A stretch of 64,000 nt of DNA from Pelodera strongyloides (lineage: Eukaryota > Nematoda > Chromadorea > Rhabditida > Rhabditidae). The translations under genes were made by a program, and so were the position numbers. Below, piece after piece: positions 48,736-59,242 of this stretch; positions within the stretch are counted from its first letter, which is position 1; the number at the start of each line of letters is the position of its first letter. The notes below the pieces were generated by a model. It was not told where the DNA came from. It made no database searches and was given only the letters and a program-made list of their open reading frames with translations. Location of the stretch: the NCBI GenBank assembly GCA_036852015.1, contig JAANDG010000356.1, positions 1 through 64,000 on the forward strand, given 5' to 3'.

Positions 48736-49383
48736 GTCTCTCACTCAGTTTCAACTACAGTGCTCCCGCAAACCCTCAAACAACTAAAGCGTTATTAGAA
48801 AAATTATTAGAAAGCCTTACCTGCTCTCAACCGTAAATCCCCATCTTTCATCAACTTGACTTTTAATATCGAATTGTTCAACAGCGTCAATAATAACGAT
48901 ATCTGCATCGACTTTGGTGTTTTGCCTAAAACCGGGATATTTTTATCCTTCGCTAATTATCAAGAGTAAATTCACTAGCAGTTATTTCATCTTACTTAGA
49001 GAAATAAAGGAAGTACTCAGAGCAATAAAGGAATTATTAAAAAAATACACCAAAGGGATGTGCTACCTAGAGAAAAATTATTTTCTGGTGCCGCCCTGTT
49101 TTGGCACACTTTTTTGGATAATATAAAAAAATGAAAATAAAACTGTGAAACTCACGTGTACCAGACATCCTGTGTGAATTTTGTCACATCAATTCCATGG
49201 TATTTTGTGTGGTTCCTGGAAATGAACAAGTGGAAAAATTCAAGACAACAACGCGTATGTAATTCATAGGTCCGCACTTTCTACTTCACTTTTTGTTTCT
49301 CTCTTTTGTTTTCTCCCGTCTCTCTATCTCTATCTCTCCCACTCTCTCTCTCTTCTCTCTTTATCTTTCTCTCTCTCTCTCTT

Positions 49384-49416
<33 letters not shown>

Positions 49417-51619
49417 CCCTTTGTCTCTACCTTCTCCCTCCCATCTCGCAACCTCCAATTTGTCTCCTGAATTTCTTGTCTTCTGGGCGTCCGAAATCAA
49501 AACGGCAACGACCGTATACAGAATCCTGAAATGAAAGATATAAGGAAATAAGGTAAGTACTTCTGTCCTGTCCGCCCACGCGAGATGAACCTCAAATTTT
49601 GTTATCATCAGTTGCGTACTCTACGATAGAAAACTCGGCAAGACTAGTCAATTAAAAATTATACCACAATAAGTTGAAGCGTATTTTGTGCTAAAATATC
49701 TGCATGTCCGCTTGCAGAAATTCGCGCATAAATGCGAATATCGAAATGTATTTCATGCGTTAGATGGAATCGCTCAAAGGATGTTCGTGTTTTTCTCAAT
49801 GTTTAGTGAAATTTCGTACCACAATCTGCGTATCACCAGCTCCGTTTATGGCGGGCGTATAGACAATTGAGAGAACCCCGAGGAGCCAGTTCCATTCGGG
49901 TTTGTAGTCCGGATAATCCCTAAAATAACAAAGAATTTTAATTGGATCTTATTCTAAATTGTCATCAAACTAGCCTGCGGCAGGATAGTAGGATTGATTA
50001 CACCTTTATTCAGGACTTTCGTATTTGGGATCTAAATATTTATTAACACATAAAATGTGTGCATCAATATGATGAAAGGTTGACAAGGTCTGCATTTTTG
50101 TTACTTTTATCTATCTATGTCTACAACATTTTCTTCTCTTGATTTTTTATGAAAAGTGTTTGATTGGTCAATTCCTAATAATATTCTCACTTTAAATCCA
50201 TATAAACCGCGTTGAGATTGTTTCCTCCTTGAATGAAATCCACATACAAATCGGGCACTTTTCCACAAGGACCGGCCAAGCATTTTTGCATCTGAAGTGG
50301 TCAATAAAAAGATTTACAATATAAAAGATGCGATCGAAAAATTTTCATCACCGTGACAATCATCGTTGAGTTTTATGATCAAGTTTAAAGAACTGAAAAT
50401 AAAACATTTGAACAAAATGCAGCAAACTTGTAAAAAATGACAACTTTCGTTTGCGAAGCTTTCGTTATCAAAATTTGTATAATATTGCAAACCTTTCGGA
50501 CCATACTTCTTTCGCATAGAATGGAGTTATCAACTAACCTTCAGTCGTGACAAAATGCTGCTTTCTGGATCGTGGTGCAGTGTTTCCCATGTGTATTTTG
50601 CATAGATTACTGTTGACGGAGTACTGCCCTTATTCTCGACGCTTTCGTACATCACCGACTCTCCACGGTAGGAGTATTCGAGGAACAGAAGTCTGAATAT
50701 GTACGGTAATTCGAATGGAGATTATAAAAGAGGAGTGAGTTTATGTTGGGCTGCATGGATCTAATGGAAACTGAATAAAGTGTATGCTAAGCTGACAAGT
50801 CCTGATGTATTGTAGTTTACAGCATTTCGAGCCTGCCCTGAACATAAACACGCCACTGTCAAACGCTTAACTTAGCTGAATGTGCAACTACGCTCGTAAT
50901 TATTAACAGAAAAGAATGACACATAAAAGCACAATATGTAAGACCTCATTCCATTTTTCAGACATGTATCTAAGAACTAATTCTCCCCGATCAAGTAATA
51001 AGCTTTAAACAATATATTGAACTACCCTTGAATAAAGGAAGCACTCGTTCAAAAATACACAAATATACCGAATCTCATTGGCAGCACTGATTTTATTATT
51101 GCAGAAACAAAAAACTAAAATTTAAAAACCTAGTTTTGCCCTTCCCCGCATGTCCAGCCACTTTCGGCCGTTCATTCTTTGTCTTAATTTCATGTTGTTG
51201 ACACAACACGACACCCAGGAGCACGGCTGAAAACAAAAGTAAAAAACCTATTGGAACGTACAACGTACTACGAGTGACAAAAGCTGTAATAAACAATTGC
51301 TCCTATTTTGCGCTGACAATGGAATCTGCACTCTGAATCTCCACATATTTTAACTATAAAAAACAGGATTCCAAATGAAAGCATGTCAAAGAGCGTATTG
51401 GAATGACATTATGTATTTGGCACATTCGCAGCGTAACTTTTCGTAAGAGTTAAGGAGGACTTAACTGCGCTCTGTGGGAACTGGTACTTTTACTTTTTTT
51501 TTGCTATCCAACAATAAACAAAATTTATAATACATGAACAACATCGGTTGGTCTTGTTCTTTGTAAAGCATAAAACAAAACAGCAAGAAAGGTAACCAAC
51601 CTAAAAGAAGGAGCCTCAT
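42071..51619 (-). CDS. microsomal triglyceride transfer protein, large subunit (MTP)
   Basis: Twenty-six exons with fully consistent phases run from ATG 51619 (MRLLLLAVLLGVVLC signal peptide, joined across exons 51619-51601 and 51226-51130) through 50692-50539, 50291-50191, 49919-49820, 49525-49431, 49215-49156, 48925-48821, 48620-48515, 48152-48096, 48008-47530, 47279-47120, 46807-46676, 46460-46363, 46140-46032, 45796-45705, 45477-45351, 45119-45014, 44815-44693, 44230-44184, 44059-43935, 43588-43510, 43277-43202, 42846-42810 and 42689-42516 to 42155-42071 (TAA). Leaving out the MITE in exon 11, this is 929 aa against 894 in human. The N-terminal beta domain has YGRCRFDFG (human GNCKVTY region). 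Next come the helical repeats (EEELVAVIREPENEHVL, human KKEEILQILKMENKEVL). The C-terminal lipid-binding sheets contain IELETSGLDALVSES, FTGTSQMMSTVWNADG and ELDFMEVPPHFC. MTP works in the ER with PDI to load lipid onto vitellogenin and apoB-type proteins. Exon 20 (44230-44184) has weak splice sites. A 153-base net MITE insertion at 47666-47822 interrupts codon 361. Confidence 0.93.
43630..43765. other. GC-rich intronic patch
   Basis: Unusually GC-rich (GGTTGCGCGGCGGTCGTCTG..., GCGCGCCCCAGGTGCGCCGT) within MTP intron 21. No exon signals on the gene strand. The origin is unclear; it may be the relic of another element. Confidence 0.4.
44270..44687. mobile_element. MITE family D, copy 2
   Basis: 418 bases between TTAA copies. 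Ends TTAAAGGGTCAGGCCCATTT and AAATGGGCCTGACCCTTTAA. The interior is largely palindromic (CTATCTATCGCAGTTGGCAC..., GTGACAAATGCGATAAATAG...). It fills almost all of MTP intron 19, starting 5 bases inside the donor. Confidence 0.93.
46869..47046. mobile_element. MITE family A, copy 6
   Basis: 178 bases between TTAA copies. Left end AGCGAAATACCGGCCGGTTT; right end TTTTAACGGCCGGTGTTTCG. Lies in MTP intron 12. Confidence 0.9.
47666..47822. mobile_element. MITE family C, copy 2, inside an MTP coding exon
   Basis: 157 bases including both TTAA copies. Ends TTAAAGCGACAGGCCCATCA and TGATGGGCATGTCCCTTGAG (right end slightly rearranged). The flanks are MTP coding sequence: on the minus strand ...HFN (codon ends 47823) and, after the second TTAA, KEFVLKSKTTINS in the same frame. 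Confidence 0.9.
48703..48743. repeat. (CT)n microsatellite
   Basis: In the MTP intron between exons 8 and 9. Confidence 0.9.
49300..49440. repeat. CT-rich microsatellite abutting an MTP exon
   Basis: Interrupted (CT)n. The minus-strand (GA)n begins about 20 bases after the exon 6 donor GTAGAG (donor at 49430), so the first intron bases are purine-rich. Confidence 0.85.
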
Positions 51620-53756
51620 GTTGCCCGGTGCAAGGTGCCCTGTGTCCTATTCCTTATCAAATCACTTGGCTATTCATTTGTACACGTCTCACTATCAACC
51701 CTGATATCACCCATAAACACAGTTCGTTATTGGGTATTTACCCAAGAAAGCACACACGAACAAACTTAAAATTTATTGTTGAAAAAGCAGATTTATGCAG
51801 TTTGTTAAAAAAAAGTGTAGTATACTGCACTGGATTTCCACATTGACATAATTATCACCCGCATGCATAAAGAAGCTAACACGAACACGACAAATGCATC
51901 AATATAATGAACTTCCATTTGTTATCGTTCAATCAAAAAGACCGAGAACAATAAGCGTTTATTGACGTTTATTAAAAGTAATTCGAGTACGGCTCGGTTG
52001 TCGATCGTACCCTACTTACCTACATAATCAGAATTATCTTTCAATCGCTGAAGTTAGAAACGAATAGAGATATGTCACAGATGGGTGAGGGATAGTCAAA
52101 ACACAGTTATTATTATTTAAAAAAAGTTATAACGTTGTGGAGTAGTGTGCAACACATGCGCAATTATCAAATTGAAAATACAGTTGTGGTGTATTCTGTA
52201 GGGCCAGCTTCAACCAAGCAGACTTCGCACGAAAAGGAAGGTCCGCAACAAAAGGGCGCCGCAGCGGCTCTAACTCTACGTGTGCCCGAATGCCACATTT
52301 TCTACAAATGAAAGTGTGCACATTTCGCGCACCCCCGGCATACAACTCGCGCAGAAGCGATGTACGCTAGAACCGAGCGCAAAAAAAGGGGTCCAGCACA
52401 CGGCCGGCGATAAAACTTGATACAAATTGACCACTCACATTAAAAAAAGTTGTGCGGGAATTTCAGAAAGTTTCAAAACTAATATCATGAACATTAAAAG
52501 CTAATGTGCTCTGTCGTAGTTTTACATCAATAATCAGGTCCTTTGCAAAAGTAACCCAATTGTGTCTGGTTACACATACACACTTGTAAAAACACTGTGA
52601 AATTTGCACAGTCGTTACTATGAAATATTCCGAGGCGCAAAACGATCTCAGAAGCATGCAAGATAATAGCATCATCATGAACAAAACAAGAAGCTCTTCC
52701 TCTCCCACCCCCAGTTGCAAATATTTATTGATAGAGTGGGGGTGGGTAAATCGAGCACAACTTTTTCATGTAACAGCACAATAGATCACATAATATGGTC
52801 ACCATCAATGACAATAAAATAACAAGCGAGGTGTTCCTTGATTAGAGAGTTATTCTCTTCAATGAAGACTGAGGACTGTGGCGGCCTCCACAAACTTCCG
52901 CTTTCAGTACCGGACAGCACCTAAAACGAAACATAGGTTTTAATACGAACATAGAGGTCTAGCCGTTTTATGGCAATCATCTCTCTAATTTCTCTGTAGA
53001 GGATCAAGCTCACGAGAAATCAATCTGTTGAGCATGCCTCATCGGTACCAATTCCGTTATTTTGTCAAAAACTACCAGCCAGACTATACAACACATCCAT
53101 AACGCGAGACATTTTTGTTTTCTCATCATGAGGCTGTCCATTTGAGATGCGACTATTAAAATTACAAAAAATATGAATACATTTTTTGTTTAATCTACGA
53201 AAAAATTTGTGAAACTTATCGTGAAACTATATTGCACCATTGGATTCGAGCTTCTTATGCACACTCTTTTAGAAATAAGGATTTGTTCTGAATTCAAAGA
53301 ATGTGCTTACTAACAAGGAGATCCATTTTATTCGTAGCATCGGTCATATTGAATACGGTCTTGTTCCTACATTGCGGGAACGTCAACGAAGTCCGGGAAC
53401 GTCCGGGAACGGGAACGCCCGAAGGAAGTCAAAGTTCAACGAAGTCCGGGGGTCTAGCCTCATCCGACGTGAATGCGATTCAACCAGCTGGGTGCGAGAA
53501 CTAAATAAGTCATCATTAGTTTTGAAACCAGGAAAACAACAATTATAGTTCAGTCCGGTGACATCATTTCACATTAGCTAAATAACTACCATTTTGACTA
53601 ATAACTAAACGTTGGAAGCTAATTGTAAGGGAAACCTAAGCTAAGTACAAGAGCTAGCAATAAGTAACACTTGAAACACGCAGTTTACAAGAAAAATTCC
53701 AGGGGTTCTTAACATCAAGCAGAATATCGACATTGATGTGGAACAACACGTAATGC
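51620..53756. other. no gene supported
   Basis: Upstream of the MTP start. A plus-strand frame at 53301-53504 (67 aa, MCLLTRRSILFVASVILNTV...) begins with a signal-peptide-like segment followed by a Gly/Ser/Thr-rich tail. It is preceded by nothing promoter-like and is too short to support. A minus-strand frame at 52127-52345 contains CRKCGIRAHVELEP but has no further zinc ligands. Otherwise nothing is seen. Confidence 0.35.
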
Positions 53757-55927
53757 TAACATCGGGATGTCAGTTAGGACTGTTAGGAGGATGGTACTGT
53801 AAGGTCGTTCATTTATAGCAGTCATTGGTAACTTACCTTTGATGCCACATCTCCCAGACAGGGTTTCTCTGGCTTTCCAGCTCCTCAAAATGCCCTTTCC
53901 TTAGCAGCTCTAAGTTAGTAGAATTAGTGAGTACATTGCTTGTCACAAAGTTAATGATCGCTAATTTTTAATATAACCACACAGGTGATGTGTATCATTC
54001 TCGTTTTCTAATCAAGTTACTAAATCCTACTGGCTTAAACTCGGATTGTAAAATGTTCCTTGGTCTATACACTTCGGGACTCTATAATTGAGCGTATACT
54101 TCGGTAATGAAGTCGTACGACTTGTATTGAAAACCAAAAATGGTAGAAAAAGGCCGATTACTTGTAACATTACTGAAATATTAAAGATTAACTAATTTCA
54201 CACAGTACATAGGTTAACGGACAATACTTTAAGTCCTTACCTCGAGACTACTTACGATTTCCCAGATACCCACACGGCTATTATCTCACAAAAAACCCTT
54301 TTACCTGAGTAATTCTGCGAGCTGTCCCCACTCTCAACTTACGCCTACATCTCTTGTCCATCTTCTGTCTTTATCCCACTAGCACTCTGCTTCTAAACCT
54401 TAGTTCTCCATAGTAATATCCTTTTCCTCTAACATAGACCAAACAATGGACCAATTCTAGGAAAAGCAGTGCAATTAGTTAACGTCATTCTATGATGCAT
54501 CCCCATATTACCTGAGTCATTTTCACTAGTTTAACAAGTTAAAGCTTACTTGAGATAAAGTAACGCGTACAATGGGAATGGATGACACACTAACTGTAGA
54601 ACAGGAAGACATGATACTGGACTATATACAAATACAACATCAAATCAATCGTTGTGAGGCTGGGAAGTAAGCCCAAGCAGTACATAGGTTACAGAGTTCA
54701 ATTCCATGTTGCAACTTGCTACCGTATCGGCTGGGATTGGTCCAGTGAATGTACTACTCGTGCATTCCCCGGTGAGGTTCTACAGCCGTCGCCCAGTACC
54801 TGGTCTGAAGTGAGGGGACCGAATGCGGCTCACCAACCAGGCGCCTCCCTTCGGCATTTACATTCTGTGGCGATTAAGCGGACCGGACTTAACCGGAATT
54901 TATACGCTTTCAGTTTACTTGCAAATTATATTGGGAACATATAGTTCCCGATAACAAGTTGCAACTATGGTTGAGCTCTTTTGTCAGGTCAGAGTGAAAT
55001 GCGCTAAGATTTACTTCATAGCCTCAACAACGATTGGTTTGGTGTTGTATTAGAATGCAGTCAGGCATCACGCCTACCTGCCCTAGAGTTAGTGAGTCAT
55101 CCATTCCCAATGTATGCGTTACCTTATCCCAAGCAAGCTTTAACTCGTTAAACAAGTCAAAATGGTCCAGATAATATAGGGATGTTTCAATGGTGCCGAG
55201 GATAACGTGAACTAATCACAAGATTTTCTTAGAATTGGTCCATTGATCGGTAGATGTCAGAGAAAACGGATATTACTATGAAGAACTGAGGTTCGGAAGG
55301 AGAGTGCTAGTGGGATAAAGACATAGAAGACGACCTAGACATGAAGGCGTAAGTTGAAAGCGGGTACAGCCCGAGGAATTACCCACGTAAACGGGTTTTG
55401 TGTGAGATGATAGCGGTGTGGGTAACTGAGAAATCGTAAGTGGTCCCGAGATAAGGACTTAAAGTGGAGTCCGTTTGCCTATGTACTGTGTGCAATTAGT
55501 CAATCGTGAATATTTCAGTAATGTTACAATCGGCCTTTTTCTACCAATTTTGGTTTTCAATACAAGTCTTATGACTGCATTACAAAAGTATACGCTCAAT
55601 TGTAGAGTCCCGTAGTGCATAGATCACTGAACAATTTACAATTCGAGTTTAAGCCAGTAGGAGTTAGTAACTTGATTAGAACACGAGTATGATACACATC
55701 ATGTGTGTGCTATATGAAAAATTAGCGATCATTAACTTTTGACTAGCAATGCACGCAAGTATTCTATCAACCTAGAGCAGCTAAGGAAAGGGCAGTTCGT
55801 GTCGTTGAAAAACTAGATAAACCCTGTCCGGGAGATGTGGCATCAAAGGTAAGTTACCAATGACTGTTGTAAGTGAATAACCTTACAGTACCATCCTAGT
55901 ATCTGACATCCCGATGTTAGCGATTGC
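53757..55927. mobile_element. 2.2 kb foldback (long inverted-repeat) element
   Basis: Two arms of roughly 950 bases in inverted orientation, about 85% identical by eye, with outer ends GCTAACATCGGGATGTCAG / CTGACATCCCGATGTTAGC. Landmarks in both arms are TTGGTAACTTACCTTTGATG, TTAATGATCGCTAATTTT, ATTGAGCGTATACTT and GAATGGATGAC. The arms meet around a loop of about 220 bases near 54730-54950. No transposase-like frame is present, so it is non-autonomous. Confidence 0.88.
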
Positions 55928-58191
55928 AAATTACTACACAGCAATGTTTATGCCCTGGCTGATGTGAAGTACAACAGCGATTTAATTTTTTGGTTCGTTT
56001 TCGAGCCGCGCGTTTCAAAATTTACTTAGCGGTTTCGTGCACTCAAAGCTACCTTATGTTTTAAATGTTAACACCCTTGAATTTTTCTAGTTTGTTGTCT
56101 GTTATGAAATTACCCCAAAATTTCCCATACACTAAGAGTTTGGTAACAAAGCAAGGTAATACTTAGGTTCTCAGTGATGCGAATGATATACATTTATTGA
56201 CCGAGGATCAATACAGTTTTCGTAAAAATATTCCAAACGGTATAGTTTTTTTTTGGCATATGGCCCATAAATCTATTAGCAAAGTAGAAAAATAAACTCA
56301 TCTTGCTGCTTGTTGTTCCCGTAAACGCCTTTGTTATTGAACAACCATTTATTCCTCCATTACTCCTCGCTTGGTGTTTCAATTCCGTGTCTAAGCTCGA
56401 CTGACCTTGAAAACACGAAAATGATGGTCAATCAATAAACAAATAACGATCAATTATAGTAAAAGGACACTTCAAACAACACAAAACAACGGGAGAGCAC
56501 CAACACGAGATGGGTAGAAAAAGTTTCTTAAAATTATCATGTTATTATTTTTTGGACAAGTTTTCATATTCTAATTCTTATTAGCATGCGAATGATATTC
56601 TAATTTCAGGTCGTCTGCACCACAACCAACGCGCCCCTCGCGTAGTCAAAAATACGTTTCAGCGCGCGTACACAAGCAACCAAGATTAGAAAAAATGTTG
56701 TGTTGTAGAAGGAAGAAGATAAAGATAACAATATGAGTGGATCTTTTTATTATTTATATTTTCCATTGACTATTCTGATAAGTTACGAAGTATTTTCATC
56801 AAGCCCGTTTGAGAGGTTTTAAACGAAAGGCGCAAGTTATGAATTTCATTTGATGTGGTGCGTATTTATGGTCTACTTGGTATAAAAATCATTAGGATAT
56901 TGTTGTAGGCAAAATTCTTGTGAATATAAAAACTTCTTAAACATGGGTCGATACAACTTAAACTTTTATTAACATTATAATCATTAAAAATTAAGCATTA
57001 TTGGTTATATTCTTCATTTGTCCTCCGGCGTAATGCATGTTCTTCGAAGGAGTTTCTCGAAAAATTTCACGTTTTCCTCCTTATTGAGGTATCTGAATTT
57101 GAATTTTATTTCATTTATCTGGAGTGCCAAATCAAACATTTAGTAGCACAAATTGACAATCAGAAAATATGCTTTTGGTGAAACATCGTAATCGTAGTTT
57201 TTTTTGTAATTTTTTTTTTGGCATAAGATTGTCTACCAGAAAAATATTGAAAATTGTCCCACTTTTTATAAACAGCTTTCTTGCAGATGTTTGTGAGTTT
57301 GAGGCTATGCATATCCGAGTCAATTAGAATAAGATGCACAGAAAGTCGCATTCGGACATATCTCCAGCGTAGGGCGCAAACCTGACGCTTCCCTCCATAT
57401 GCGGTCAAGTTCAATTCTGAAAATTGTCGATGATAAAATGCAAATAAAGAGAGCCAGCAAATATCGATTATTGAAACATCAGATGGAGCAGAAGTTTCAG
57501 ACACAGATATATTGACTATTAGTGGGCAGAACTGATTGTGAGCTTGTTCTTACCTTTAAAAATTTCATACACTATTTCTTATACCTTTACGCATAATTCT
57601 TGTTGTTGACACTTTCATTTTTGCATCTTATCAGTTTTATATTTTTATTACTGATCTCAATTGATTACAATAATAACACGAATAAACCAATATTGTAAAC
57701 GGAATAAACCTGATCACTGGGTTAGATGTGAGACTCAACGGCACCCCCAATATATCCAGTTTCATTCTATTTATCATATTGTGAGGTAGGCACACCTTAA
57801 CCCTAACGCACAACATAAACAATCATATATTAGCCTGTAAATATCACACCAAACGACAAATTCCTGTATCTCCGATGAATTGTTTTCGGTAGAATTCCGT
57901 CTTCCCACGCGAGAAGATTTCTGAACAGAAACTATATTTTGTTTATTAATGGTAAAAGCAAGCTTTCACCATATTTCCCTCTCTACAACCCCTAATCGAT
58001 TTTAACTGAAGAAAAATCTCCCCTCTAAGCATTACCCCGCGGATTGAAGAAGCACGACGCTAGAACCCTTCCGTACTTGTTCCATGTATTTAATTGATGT
58101 TGCATCTGATTGATTGTGTGAATAAAGTAGTTATACATAATGTTTCGTCCACCATATGTTTATAGTCAGCACACATAATAAAACAACCATT
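55928..58191. other. possible 3' part of the STAND gene; otherwise nothing clear
   Basis: AT-rich. Minus-strand frames at 57160-57504 and around 57700-57795 have splice-like edges, but I could not join them in phase to the exons upstream. The STAND NTPase should continue C-terminally here (WD40 or TPR repeats would be expected), but no such repeats can be recognised. Confidence 0.3.
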
Positions 58192-58197
58192 TCTGAC

Positions 58198-59196
58198 CTT
58201 ATTTGTGTTTCCGTCAATCCCGGTGATATTGCCAAAAGGCACATTGTCGTAATTAAGAGATGTCCTCTGGATTCACTCTCCATCGCACAAATGTCTGTCT
58301 CGCAAATACTACAAGGATTTTCTTTACAAAGCCCAACTTGCAATTAAAGTAGAAGAAGATATCACTTTTGTCTTTGAGCGAACGTGAATTCTTACTGGAC
58401 GCTATGCCTAAGCCTAAGCCTAAGCCTAAGCAAAGCTCTACCTAATTCACAGCTCAAAATACCGACCATAAACAAACAATTTTGATTAGAATAGTCTCAT
58501 GCGTTAAGTATGAACTAACTGAACGGTATTCCTTTTTTTATTAACTTAGAAAATATACCTGGCTGGCGAACGACTTGCTAAGCTCTCAATCATTTTCATG
58601 GGAAAACCAAAACGAATCAAATTCCCGATGATTTTCGCACTATCAACTGTCAATCCGACACCCTCTCGACCTATAGTTATGATTATTATTTCAATTGTGG
58701 TAGACGTGTTTTGCTATAGTAGCCTATTACGATGGGCCGCTCGGATAATTTACAAAAAAAAAAGGATTTTAGGGGGAGCTTTCATTGATTATCATCTTAA
58801 TAAAGCATCAACACAGCCTTCTTGTATTGTTATTTTAAAACTGTAATATTCCCGACCATTTTCGATAGTATTCTCATCCGTTTCCTTTGTTGACAGTCCA
58901 GCAATGTTGCTGGCAAGCTCTACTGATTGTGCATCGTAGTTTCTGGAAATAGCGATTCAATTAAAGTTCAGCTCGAAAGTCTGTAACTCTGTACTGTGCC
59001 CGGTCTAGAAAACGGTTTAGCCCAATTGTGGCGCGGCCCGCCCTCGTTGAGCATAGGCATAGTGTAGGCGGCGTAAGAGATTATGAGATCGTAGGCGGCG
59101 TAAGAGATCGTGTAGGCGGCGTAACGAGATCATTGCGGTTTTTATTCTTCAATTTTTGCGAACTTTTTTCGCCTACGACTGGCTCACGTCCGAATG

Positions 59197-59242
<46 letters not shown>

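Noticed and set aside
52127..52345. Zinc-finger-like frame (CRKCGIRAHVELEP)
   Set aside because: Only one CxxC pair, no exon partners and no ATG context. Probably chance.
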